Below are positions 33,776 to 41,813 of a stretch of DNA of 64,000 bases, piece after piece (the stretch's first letter is position 1; every line of letters starts with the position of its first letter). A model generated the notes under the pieces. That model was not told the origin of the DNA. It made no database searches and saw nothing but the letters and a program-made list of their open reading frames with translations. The stretch comes from DASYGT01 sp035999365 (GTDB lineage Bacteria; Actinomycetota; Actinomycetes; Mycobacteriales; Jatrophihabitantaceae), in assembly GCA_035999365.1 (NCBI GenBank), contig DASYGT010000050.1, positions 1 to 64,000 on the forward strand, in the 5' to 3' direction. A program made the translations under genes and the position numbers.

Positions 33776-35952
33776 GCGGCCGGCCGCGCGTTCGGAGCCC
33801 GCCTTCGCGAGCTGAGCCTGCGGATCAGCCGAACGAGAAGGGCCACGACGAGCACGATTGCTGCGGTCACGGTGATGATCACGCCGATCGTGCCCAGCGC
33901 GGTGCTGTGTACCGACAGCAGCACCGGGTCGCCGATCCGCACGTCACTCGGCGTCACGAGGATGGCCTGGACGGTGAACCGTCCGGTGCGCTCGACATGA
34001 GTCGGGACGTGCAGCGTCACCTTCGTGTTCGGGGCGATGGTCTGAAGGTTGACCTCGTTGGCAGAGAAGCCCGGCAGGTCGTTGGCCGACGAGATTTCGA
34101 CCCGCACCCTGACCGTGACGCCCAACGTGTTCTCGACTGTGATCGGCAACGGCGAGTTCGTGGAGGTGAGGGTGTACGTACCTGCAGAAGGACGCACGAT
34201 ATGCACGCCGGACTCGATCGTCGCGATCCTCGTCGTGAGGGCCGCAGCGAACTCATCGCCCGCTGCCGGCGCGGTACGCCAGGCCGACGACTCAGCACGC
34301 TGAACGGCGATCGGCAGCGAACCGAGCAGCCGCGATGCGTCGGCCGCACTCATCATGGTCGCCAACGCAGGAACGACGTGCGACACCTGCCGCGCCGCGT
34401 CGATCGTGAGGTCGGACAGCGCACCGACACTGCCCGGCGGCGGCACGAGCTGACCGTGATCGGATGGCGTCACTGTGTGCGCCGCCGAGTCAATCGTCAG
34501 TGACGTGGACCAGAAGGCCGACGCGGTCTCCACGATGGCTCGTTCGGCGACGTCGGGGACCGGGTTCACATCACGGGGAGCGACGATGGCGACGTACGGC
34601 GACTGCTGGTCACCGGATATCGCGGCAATGGCCACCTCGGACACGAGGTCCGGCAACTGCGCAGTGCCGGAGCGCCCGAGGGAGAGCACGGGCGATACGT
34701 ATTGCTGAATGCTGCGCTGCATCACAGCCGCGGTGACCTGTCCCGCAGGCGTCTGCAGGATGCCCAGCTGGTTCGCCGTCGCGTCCGCACCACCGGCGCT
34801 CGGCAGCGTGGCGTCTGACACGATCACCGAACTCGCTCCGTCACGGACCAGCTGGTCGAGCGTCGGGCTCGTCAGCACACCGTCGACCGGCCAGCCGATG
34901 CCCGTTTCGGCTGTCTTCCCACCGAGAGCCGCGCCGACGCGAGCCGCGATCTGCGGGCCCAGCCCCGTCGTCCACGCCAAGCCCTTCCGGCTCAGCGTCT
35001 CGACATCCGGATCGGCCAGCGGGGTGAAGTCCAGCTCCAGTTTGGGGTCGGCGGCGAGCGCGGTGCGCAGTCGCATCAGCCAGTCCCGTGCCGCTGCTGT
35101 GCCGCTGCCCGCGACGCTCTTGCCACCGGAGTCGACGGTGTAACTGCCCGTCGCCATTATGGCGAGTTCGTCGAGCAACTCCGGGTCGACGATGAGCGTC
35201 ATCGCCATCGAACGTTGTGCGACCCGTTCGACGACACTCAGTACCCGGTCCAGCCGGCCGCCTTCGATCGAGTAGGAGAGGTCGTCGTCGGTGAAGGCGG
35301 TGTCGCCGACAAGCCGATGTGGCCGGTCGATGATCGGCCACACCCAGCTGACCCGCACGGGCTTCGGCGGCGGGGTGCTGAACGCCGGAACGAACGTCTG
35401 CGCGGTGCCCACGACGACGTCGGCACCGCTCGGGTCGTGCGCATGCACCGCGAAATAGAGCGGGTAGATGCGCGTCTCGCAGATGCACAATCCGGGTGTC
35501 GTGGACGAGTCCGTCGACGTCAGCATCGTGAAGGTCACCGCCGTCGTGCCGCGCGGGGCCAGAGATGAAGTGACGGGCTTCGGGGTGGTGATCTGAAAAG
35601 CGAGGTTCGGGTCGGGCGGCGCCGGGTGCTGGATCGCGCTGTCGAGCTCCGTCCGAGTGGTGATCGGGTTGCCACGCTCGCCCAGCACCACAAGATTCGA
35701 CAGCGATTGGTCGGTGTTGTTCGTGAGTGCGATCGACACGGTGAGCGGCGACGGTGTGGTGGATGTCGGGGGCGATGTCGGCGAGACGTCCTGGATCGAC
35801 ACGGTGACGCTGCGAGCGTTCACCGGCTGAGCAGGCGCCGGCGCGGCGGACATGAGCGAGGTCGTCGCGAGCAGCAGCAGCGTGCCGGCGATGCGAACGG
35901 TGATGCCCACCGGAGCCCGGCGCCGGCGCCGCACCGCCCGGCGCAGGATCAC
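33772..35952 (-). CDS. DUF6049 large exported membrane-anchored protein (Rv3909-like)
   Basis: 726 residues. An Arg-rich N-terminus with signal sequence (about 15-42, cleavage near APAQP), a long extracytoplasmic region rich in Ser, Thr, Pro and Val, and a C-terminal transmembrane helix (about 690-712) followed by a basic tail. Segments TVSIALTNNTDQSLSNL and ITVENTLGVTVRVRVEIS resemble beta-sandwich modules. Homologues sit between nudix and murJ genes in actinobacteria; function unknown, with an envelope role inferred from topology and neighbours. Overlaps both neighbours by ATGA. Confidence 0.85.
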   Translation of the reverse strand: MILRRAVRRRRRAPVGITVRIAGTLLLLATTSLMSAAPAPAQPVNARSVTVSIQDVSPTSPPTSTTPSPLTVSIALTNNTDQSLSNLVVLGERGNPITTRTELDSAIQHPAPPDPNLAFQITTPKPVTSSLAPRGTTAVTFTMLTSTDSSTTPGLCICETRIYPLYFAVHAHDPSGADVVVGTAQTFVPAFSTPPPKPVRVSWVWPIIDRPHRLVGDTAFTDDDLSYSIEGGRLDRVLSVVERVAQRSMAMTLIVDPELLDELAIMATGSYTVDSGGKSVAGSGTAAARDWLMRLRTALAADPKLELDFTPLADPDVETLSRKGLAWTTGLGPQIAARVGAALGGKTAETGIGWPVDGVLTSPTLDQLVRDGASSVIVSDATLPSAGGADATANQLGILQTPAGQVTAAVMQRSIQQYVSPVLSLGRSGTAQLPDLVSEVAIAAISGDQQSPYVAIVAPRDVNPVPDVAERAIVETASAFWSTSLTIDSAAHTVTPSDHGQLVPPPGSVGALSDLTIDAARQVSHVVPALATMMSAADASRLLGSLPIAVQRAESSAWRTAPAAGDEFAAALTTRIATIESGVHIVRPSAGTYTLTSTNSPLPITVENTLGVTVRVRVEISSANDLPGFSANEVNLQTIAPNTKVTLHVPTHVERTGRFTVQAILVTPSDVRIGDPVLLSVHSTALGTIGVIITVTAAIVLVVALLVRLIRRLSSRRRAPNARPAA

Positions 35953-36455
35953 GCGGTTTCCGCCAGCAATCGCCCGGCGGCCTCGACCAGACCGCGCTCG
36001 TCCGGGTAGGCCAGTTGCTCACTGATGTCGGGAAGCGGGACCCACGCCACTGCGGTCACCTCGACGTCGGCGTCCGACAGCTGGCCGCCGGTTGCGCGGA
36101 GTAGGTAGTGGCGCACCGTCTTGTGGATCCGCCGCCCGTCGGCTACGAACCAGAAGTCGATCGTTCCGAGCTCGCCCATGATCTCGCCGCTGATCCCGGT
36201 TTCTTCCTCGACCTCGCGTACGGCTGCCTGCTCGGCCGTCTCACCCTGCTCGATATGTCCCTTCGGCAGGGACCACAGCAGTCGACCGAGCTTGTCGGTA
36301 CGGCCGATGAGAGCGCCCAGCGGGACCTCGCCGTGGAGATCAACGACGAGACCACCGGCACTGAACTCGTCGACGCGCCGCATCCACCTGCCACGCCCGG
36401 ACTTGGCCGCCTTGGGGCCACGCCGTCGCGGGTTCTGCGGTCGGCCCTCGGACAT
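35949..36455 (-). CDS. NUDIX hydrolase (MutT4-like)
   Basis: 168 residues from ATG at 36455. An Arg/Lys-rich N-terminus (RRRGPKAAKSGRGRWMRR) leads into a NUDIX domain with a perfect box: G-H-I-E-Q-G-E-T-A-E then Q-A-A-V-R-E-V-E-E-E-T-G-I (about 80-102). It would hydrolyse a nucleoside diphosphate-linked compound; the mycobacterial positional counterpart is MutT4 (Rv3908). Apparently leaderless: the -10-like TACGAT is six bases before the ATG. Overlaps DUF6049 by ATGA. Confidence 0.9.
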   Translation of the reverse strand: MSEGRPQNPRRRGPKAAKSGRGRWMRRVDEFSAGGLVVDLHGEVPLGALIGRTDKLGRLLWSLPKGHIEQGETAEQAAVREVEEETGISGEIMGELGTIDFWFVADGRRIHKTVRHYLLRATGGQLSDADVEVTAVAWVPLPDISEQLAYPDERGLVEAAGRLLAETA

Positions 36456-36456
36456 T

Positions 36457-36497
36457 GCCCGATCGTATCGGGCACCCCTGTGGCGGGTGGGTATCGT
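36457..36497. promoter_or_regulatory. divergent leaderless promoter region with palindrome
   Basis: Between the nudix ATG (36455) and the pcnA GTG (36506) lies a perfect 7-3-7 palindrome, GCCCGAT/ATCGGGC (36457-36473). Its centre contains the minus-strand -10-like TACGAT; TATCGT at 36492-36497 is the plus-strand counterpart, eight bases before the GTG. Neither gene has a Shine-Dalgarno, so both transcripts look leaderless. Confidence 0.5.
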
Positions 36498-36505
36498 GGC
36501 GGCAC

Positions 36506-37903
36506 GTGACACCGTCCGATCTGATCGCCGTACCGCATGAGGCGGCGGCGCTCGGTGCTGCGTTCGCCGCGGCAGGCCATGAATTGCACCTGGTCGGCGG
36601 CAGCGTGCGTGATGCCCTGACCGGCCGCGCGGTCGCCGAGTCCGATCTGGACTTTGCCACCGACGCCCGGCCGCAGGACGTTCTGAGCATCGTCGGGCCG
36701 ATCGCGACAGCCACGTGGACGACCGGAATCGAGTTCGGCACGGTAGGCGTGCAGGTCGGCGATCAGATGTGTGAGATCACGACCTACCGCGCCGACCGGT
36801 ACGACCGCGTCTCGCGCAACCCAGAGGTCGTGTACGGCGAATCTCTCCTGGACGACCTGCGCCGACGCGATTTCACGATGAACGCCATGGCCCTGTCGGT
36901 CACCGGCGACCGCACCTTCACCGATCCTTTCGGAGGGCTGGCCGATCTGGCCCGCGGTCTCTTGCGCACGCCTGCAACGCCGGAGGAGTCGTTTGCCGAC
37001 GACCCATTGCGGATGTTGCGCGCCGCCCGCTTCGTTGCGACCCTCGGTGTCACTGTCGACGAGCCAGTTCATGCGGCGATGATTGCCATGGCCGGCGAAC
37101 TGTCGCGCATCACAGCCGAGCGCGTGCAGGTTGAGCTGTCCAAGACCCTGCTCGGCGCCACACCGCGCGCCGGACTCGAACTGCTCGTCGAATCCGGACT
37201 GGCTGAGGTGGTCCTGCCCGAACTCCCTGCGCTGCAGATGGCATCTGACGAACACGGCCAGCACAAGGACGTGTACGCGCATACGTTGCAGGTGCTCGAG
37301 CAGGCGATCGATCTCGAGAGCGACGGCCCTGACTTGACGCTGCGATGGGCGGCGTTGTTGCACGACATCGGCAAACCGGCCACGCGCGCGTTCGGCCCAG
37401 GCGGCCGGGTGAGCTTCCATCACCACGAGGTCGTGGGCGCTCGTATGGCTCGCAAGCGGCTCAAGGACCTGCGGTTCAGCAAGCAGATCGTCGAGGACGT
37501 CAGCCAGCTTGTCTTCTTGCACCTGCGCTTCTACGGCTACCGCAGCGGTGAGTGGACCGACTCCGCCGTGCGCCGCTACGTCGTGGACGCCGGTCCGCTC
37601 CTGCCCCGCCTGCACAAGCTCGTGCGCTCCGACTGCACGACCCGCAATGCGCGCAAGGCGGCCGCCCTCTCCGCCGCCTACGACACCTTGGAACGTCGGA
37701 TCGCGGAGCTGCAGGAGCGGGAGGAACTCGCAGCGATCCGCCCCGATCTCGACGGCAACGAGATCATGAGACTCCTCGACATACCGGCGGGGCCGATGGT
37801 CGGCCGGGCCTATCAGTACCTGCTCGCGTTACGGATGGAACACGGCCCGCTCGGGCAAGAACGTGCGGCCGCCGAGTTGCGGAAGTGGTACAGCGCCCAG
37901 TGA
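36506..37903 (+). CDS. pcnA: CCA tRNA nucleotidyltransferase / poly(A) polymerase family
   Basis: 465 residues from a GTG at 36506. Nucleotidyltransferase head LVGGSVRDALTGR with GGSVRD (31-36) and the metal pair Asp47/Asp49 (SDLDFAT); RRRDFTMNAMAL neck motif; C-terminal HD domain with LLHDIGKP and VGARMARKRLK. It adds or repairs the tRNA 3' CCA, essential here because tRNA-Ala and tRNA-Ile lack an encoded CCA. Divergent from the nudix gene as in mycobacteria (Rv3907c/Rv3908). Confidence 0.94.
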   Translation: MTPSDLIAVPHEAAALGAAFAAAGHELHLVGGSVRDALTGRAVAESDLDFATDARPQDVLSIVGPIATATWTTGIEFGTVGVQVGDQMCEITTYRADRYDRVSRNPEVVYGESLLDDLRRRDFTMNAMALSVTGDRTFTDPFGGLADLARGLLRTPATPEESFADDPLRMLRAARFVATLGVTVDEPVHAAMIAMAGELSRITAERVQVELSKTLLGATPRAGLELLVESGLAEVVLPELPALQMASDEHGQHKDVYAHTLQVLEQAIDLESDGPDLTLRWAALLHDIGKPATRAFGPGGRVSFHHHEVVGARMARKRLKDLRFSKQIVEDVSQLVFLHLRFYGYRSGEWTDSAVRRYVVDAGPLLPRLHKLVRSDCTTRNARKAAALSAAYDTLERRIAELQEREELAAIRPDLDGNEIMRLLDIPAGPMVGRAYQYLLALRMEHGPLGQERAAAELRKWYSAQ

Positions 37904-37912
37904 GGTGTTCGG

Positions 37913-39226
37913 TCACGCACTCCGCACTGCGGGCACAGTCGTGCGCTCAGCGGCTTGGGTACCGCCTCCGGCGTAGTGGAGGTACCCGATCGCGGTGAGG
38001 GCATAGCCGGCGGCGATGGCGATCACCGCGCCCGTTGAGTGTCCGTTCTCGGGCAGTGCCATCGCGGTGAAGACGGCCGCGGCTACCAGCGTCAGGTTGA
38101 ACATCGTGTCGTAGAGCGCGAAGACCCGGCCACGATGGTCGTCCTCGACTGATTGCTGGACGAGCGTGTCGACGCTGATCTTGATGCCCTGCGCAGCGAG
38201 GCCGAGGAGCAGCGCGGCGAGCACCAGCAACGGCATCGAGAACGGCAGGCCTAGCGCCAGCTCCGTGACGGAAGCGACCGCGAGCATCAGGGCCGGATAG
38301 CGCACGTAGCCGAGCCGCCGGGTGCCAAGCGGGGTGATCAGCGCCGCGATGCCCCCGCCGACGGCGGCGGCGCCGACGGCTTGGGCCAGGCCGCCGAGGC
38401 CGGCGCGGAACAGGCCCTCGTCGTGGAAGTAGTTGCGGTAGAGCAGCACTGTGCAGATCGTGCTCACGCCATAGAACAGCCGATGGATGCTGATCGCGAT
38501 GAGCGCGTAGAAGGTCGCCTTGCGCGCATGCACGTGCCGCGCACCCTCGACGAACCCCCGCGTGACCTCGCGGACCGTCTCGCGGTTGTCTCGTTCCACG
38601 TCGTCCGGACCGAGCGCGTCGCGATCGAAACCACGTCCGCACAATGCGGCGACCAAATACGGGAGCGCAGCCGCGAGCGCGATTGCTGCGTACGCCCGAT
38701 CATTTCCGCTCGACAAGGCCCGAACGCCTACGGCCGCCGCGCCGCCGATCGTCGTGGCGATCGAGCCGCTGGTGGTCGACAACGCATTCGCCGTCACGAG
38801 GTTGTCGATTTCGACCACGTGCGGCAGCGATGCGCTCAGCGCCGAAAGGACGAACCGGTTCACCGACACGACAACGAGGGCGCTCGCATAGAACGCCAGC
38901 CCTTGCAGCCGGCCCAGGATCTCGGCCGCCAGGACAGCCACACCAGCTGCCCGGACGACGTTGGCCAGGACGAGCGTGCGCTGGCGACGCCATCGATCCT
39001 GGAACACCCCGGCAAAGGGCCCGATGAGCGAGTACGGCAGCAGCACGACGACGAAGCCGGCTGCCACGTCCGCTGCGTGTGTCTGCCGCTCCGGATTGAA
39101 GAGCACTGCGCCCGCCAGACTTGCTTGGAAGACCCCATCGCCGAACTGTCCGGTCAACCGCATCGCGTAGAGCCGTCGAAACCCCGGCAGCGCGAGCGCG
39201 CTCAGCAGATGGCCCCGGTGCCGCAT
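37913..39226 (-). CDS. MFS transporter
   Basis: 437 residues from ATG at 39226 (MRHRGHLLSALALPGFRRLY). Twelve predicted helices, with the MFS loop 2-3 motif in the form GPFAGVFQDRWRRQRTL (normally G-x-x-x-D-R-x-G-R-R). The sequence resembles drug/multi-solute exporters of the enterobactin-exporter-like type, but the substrate is unknown. It is convergent with pcnA (9 bp apart) and divergent from the YqgE gene. Longer starts upstream lack family similarity. Confidence 0.85.
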   Translation of the reverse strand: MRHRGHLLSALALPGFRRLYAMRLTGQFGDGVFQASLAGAVLFNPERQTHAADVAAGFVVVLLPYSLIGPFAGVFQDRWRRQRTLVLANVVRAAGVAVLAAEILGRLQGLAFYASALVVVSVNRFVLSALSASLPHVVEIDNLVTANALSTTSGSIATTIGGAAAVGVRALSSGNDRAYAAIALAAALPYLVAALCGRGFDRDALGPDDVERDNRETVREVTRGFVEGARHVHARKATFYALIAISIHRLFYGVSTICTVLLYRNYFHDEGLFRAGLGGLAQAVGAAAVGGGIAALITPLGTRRLGYVRYPALMLAVASVTELALGLPFSMPLLVLAALLLGLAAQGIKISVDTLVQQSVEDDHRGRVFALYDTMFNLTLVAAAVFTAMALPENGHSTGAVIAIAAGYALTAIGYLHYAGGGTQAAERTTVPAVRSA

Positions 39227-39303
39227 CCTGACCACGCTAGCTGGCACCGCCGGCGCGGCCTGGCGGCCGGGCGCTGGTCGCCGCGTCCGTTCCCCGCCAA
39301 GAT

Positions 39304-39885
39304 GTGCAGGTGTCCTCACCGTGGCGTGCCGGCAGTGGCCTGGAGCCGGCCGGCGGCAGGTTGCTCGTCGCGACGCCAGTGCTCGGCGACCCGCATTTCG
39401 CGCGGACGGTCGTCTACCTGCTCGAGCACGACGGCGGAGGCACGGTCGGCGTGATCGTCAATCGCCCGAGCCGGACCCCTGTCGGTCAGGTGCTGCCGGA
39501 CTGGCATGAGGTGGTCACCGGCCCACAGGTGGTGTTCGGCGGTGGACCGGTGCAGCCGGACGGTGCGTTGTGCCTGGCGCAACTCGACGCGGACGGCCCG
39601 GGCGTGCGCCGTGTGGTCGACGGCATCGCCACCGTCGACCTGGATGGCGACACCACCACCATCGCCGGGCTGGCGCGGCGGATGAGGGTGTTCGCGGGCC
39701 ACGCGGGCTGGTCCCCTGGACAGCTCGACGCGGAACTGCTGGAGGGGACGTGGTGGGTCCTGCCGGGCTCGCCGGATGACCTATTCAGCACCGCGCCGCA
39801 CTCGATGTGGTCAGCGGTGCTTCGCCGGCAGCCGCCGCCCCTGAACCTCGTCTCGACCTACCCGCCCGATCCGGGCCTCAATTGA
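39304..39885 (+). CDS. YqgE/AlgH family protein
   Basis: 193 residues. The family pattern is clear: GRLLVATPVLGDPHFARTVVYLLEHDGGGTVGVIVNRPS in outline, FGGGPVQPDGALCLAQL, and GHAGWSPGQLDAELLEGTWWVLPGS. The family (DUF179) has no settled biochemical function. The ATG has no strong ribosome site and an in-frame upstream start is not excluded. It ends in a hairpin shared with ino1. Confidence 0.9.
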   Translation: MQVSSPWRAGSGLEPAGGRLLVATPVLGDPHFARTVVYLLEHDGGGTVGVIVNRPSRTPVGQVLPDWHEVVTGPQVVFGGGPVQPDGALCLAQLDADGPGVRRVVDGIATVDLDGDTTTIAGLARRMRVFAGHAGWSPGQLDAELLEGTWWVLPGSPDDLFSTAPHSMWSAVLRRQPPPLNLVSTYPPDPGLN

Positions 39886-39922
39886 CAGCGGGCCGGCCTC
39901 CTCGAGGGAGTCCGGCCCGCTG
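39886..39922. terminator. bidirectional terminator between yqgE-like gene and ino1
   Basis: A perfect 11-bp stem, CAGCGGGCCGG (39886-39896) with CCGGCCCGCTG (39912-39922), beginning immediately after the YqgE-like stop and ending 17 bp from the ino1 stop. Position between convergent genes supports use in both directions. Confidence 0.8.
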
Positions 39923-39938
39923 CGTTGACTGCTGAGGA

Positions 39939-41048
39939 CTAGCGCTCGACGGTTCCGTCGATGAAGTCCTGCACCGCCTGGCGTGCCTCGTCGTCGAAGT
40001 ACTGGACCGGCGGCGACTTCATGAAGTACGAGGATGCCGACAGGATCGGCCCACCGATGCCGCGGTCCTTGGCGATCTTCGCCGCGCGCAGGGCGTCGAT
40101 GATGATTCCCGCGGAGTTCGGCGAGTCCCACACCTCGAGCTTGTATTCCATGTTCAGCGGTACGTCACCGAACGTCTTGCCCTCGAGCCGAACGAAGGCC
40201 CACTTTCGGTCGTCGAGCCATGCGACGTAGTCGGACGGGCCGATGTGCACGTTGCGCTCGCCGAGGTCGCGGTCGGGGACCTGCGATGTCACCGACTGCG
40301 TCTTGCTGATCTTCTTCGACTCCAGCCGCTCGCGCTCGAGCATGTTCTTGAAGTCCATGTTGCCGCCGACGTTGAGCTGGTAGGTGCGCTGAACCTCGAC
40401 GCCGCGGTCTTCGAACAGCTTCATCAGGACGCGGTGCGTGATCGTCGCGCCGACCTGCGACTTGATGTCGTCGCCGACGATCGGCACGCCGGCGTCCTCG
40501 AACTTCTTCGCCCACTCGGGGGTGCTCGCGATGAACACCGGCAGGGCGTTGACGAAGGCGACCTTGGCGTCGATGGCGCACTGTGCGTAGAACTTCGCGG
40601 CCTGCTCCGAACCCACCGGCAGGTAGCAGATCAGTACGTCGACGGCCTGGTCCTTGAGAACCTTCACGACATCGACCGGCTCGTCGCGAGACTCTTCGAT
40701 CGTCTCGCGGTAGTACTTGCCGAGTCCGTCCAGCGTGGGACCGCGCAGCACCGGCACCCCGAGTTCGGGGACCTTGCAGATCTCGATCGTGTTGTTCTCA
40801 CTCGCGCTGATCGCCTGCGACAGGTCGGTGCCCACCTTCTTGGCGTCGACGTCGAACGCGGCGACGAACTCGATGTCGCTGACGTGATACGGGCCGAAGT
40901 TGACGTGCATGAGGCCGGGGACCTTCACGGCCGGATCGGCATTTCGGTAGAAGTGCACGCCCTGCACGAGCGAAGCGGCGCAGTTGCCGACGCCGACGAT
41001 GGCGACTCTGATGGACCCGCTCTTGGCGGCCTGAGACTCCGAACCCAC
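39939..41048 (-). CDS. ino1: inositol-3-phosphate synthase
   Basis: 369 residues from a GTG at 41048, seven bases after AAGGAGGA; GTG 41051 and ATG 41078 are alternatives, but this start gives the length of mycobacterial Ino1 (Rv0046c). NAD-binding VAIVGVGNCAASLVQG, GPTLDGLGKYY, QLNVGGNMDFKNML and SKKISKTQSVTS are conserved catalytic segments. It converts glucose-6-phosphate to inositol-3-phosphate, feeding phosphatidylinositol and mycothiol. It lies 40 bp downstream of the PadR gene, the same partnership as in mycobacteria. Confidence 0.96.
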   Translation of the reverse strand: MGSESQAAKSGSIRVAIVGVGNCAASLVQGVHFYRNADPAVKVPGLMHVNFGPYHVSDIEFVAAFDVDAKKVGTDLSQAISASENNTIEICKVPELGVPVLRGPTLDGLGKYYRETIEESRDEPVDVVKVLKDQAVDVLICYLPVGSEQAAKFYAQCAIDAKVAFVNALPVFIASTPEWAKKFEDAGVPIVGDDIKSQVGATITHRVLMKLFEDRGVEVQRTYQLNVGGNMDFKNMLERERLESKKISKTQSVTSQVPDRDLGERNVHIGPSDYVAWLDDRKWAFVRLEGKTFGDVPLNMEYKLEVWDSPNSAGIIIDALRAAKIAKDRGIGGPILSASSYFMKSPPVQYFDDEARQAVQDFIDGTVER

Positions 41049-41083
41049 CACGGGTCCTCCTTGATAGTTGACGGTCATGTCGT

Positions 41084-41641
41084 CTAGTTCTCGGGCGCCG
41101 GTTTGGCGTCCGACCTTTCGTGCTCGATCAATTCGGTGAGCCAACGGACTTCACGGTCTACGGACTCAAGGCCGTGCTCGTGCAACTCGCGGGTGTAGCG
41201 GTCGAGCCGCTCGCCGGTTCGCGCCAACGTGCTCTTCATGCCTTCGCGCTTCTCCTCCACGCGACGCCGCCGACCCTCGAGGATCTGCAGCCGGATTTCT
41301 GACCGCGTCTGGCCGAAGAAGGCCAACCGCGCCCCGAACCCCTCGTCGTCGAACGCCTCCGGACCCACGTCGGCGAGCAATGCCGCCAGGTGTTCCTTGC
41401 CTTCGGCGGTGAGGCGGTAGACCCGCTTGCCGCGGCGGGACCGCGCCGCGCTGCCGACCGGTGCCTCGAGCGGCGCCTCTTCCAAGATCCACCCGGCGTC
41501 GGACAGTCGTCGCAACGTCGGGTAGAGCGAGCCGTAGGAGAACGCCCGAAATGTGCCGAGCAGGGAAGCCAAGCGCTTGCGGATCTCATACCCGTGCATC
41601 GGGCTTTCATTGAGCAGCCCGAGTACGGCGATCTCCAGCAT
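41084..41641 (-). CDS. PadR family transcriptional regulator
   Basis: 185 residues from ATG at 41641 (MLEIAVLGLLNESPMHGYEI). PadR winged helix (1-95, with FRAFSYGSLYPTLRRLSDAGW), then a C-terminal helical dimerisation domain rich in Arg/Glu (about 110-180). It corresponds to Rv0047c upstream of ino1. A perfect inverted repeat sits 24 bp upstream of the ATG, implying autoregulation and probably control of ino1. Inducer unknown. Confidence 0.9.
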   Translation of the reverse strand: MLEIAVLGLLNESPMHGYEIRKRLASLLGTFRAFSYGSLYPTLRRLSDAGWILEEAPLEAPVGSAARSRRGKRVYRLTAEGKEHLAALLADVGPEAFDDEGFGARLAFFGQTRSEIRLQILEGRRRRVEEKREGMKSTLARTGERLDRYTRELHEHGLESVDREVRWLTELIEHERSDAKPAPEN

Positions 41642-41664
41642 GCGACCGGCACCCCTATCTCGAC

Positions 41665-41689
41665 GTGATGTATCACCACGATACATCAC
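41665..41689. promoter_or_regulatory. PadR operator, perfect 10-5-10 inverted repeat
   Basis: GTGATGTATC (41665-41674) and GATACATCAC (41680-41689) are exact reverse complements around a 5-bp centre. The ATGTAT/ATACAT core is the hallmark of PadR operators. It lies directly upstream of the padR-type gene. Confidence 0.85.
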
Positions 41690-41759
41690 GCTGACATCCC
41701 GGCACTAATCAGGTTACGTGCGGGCGAACGGCGCCCGACGCGCGGTCGCCGCCCGAAGC

Positions 41760-41805
41760 CTTTGGGGGGACTTCACACCGTAGGCGGAGCAAACCCTCCC
41801 CAAAG
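41760..41805 (-). terminator. possible terminator after acyl-CoA oxidase-like gene
   Basis: CTTTGGGG (41760-41767) pairs with CCCCAAAG (41798-41805) across a 30-base loop, just downstream of the minus-strand gene ending at 41814. GACTTC and GAAGTC around it could extend or compete. The loop is long, so this is tentative. Confidence 0.35.
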
Positions 41806-41813
41806 CGGAGAAG

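Noticed and set aside
41700..41813. Possible riboswitch or attenuator downstream of the acyl-CoA oxidase-like gene
   Set aside because: The repeats form only a long-loop hairpin in a 3' position; no aptamer-like structure was recognised.
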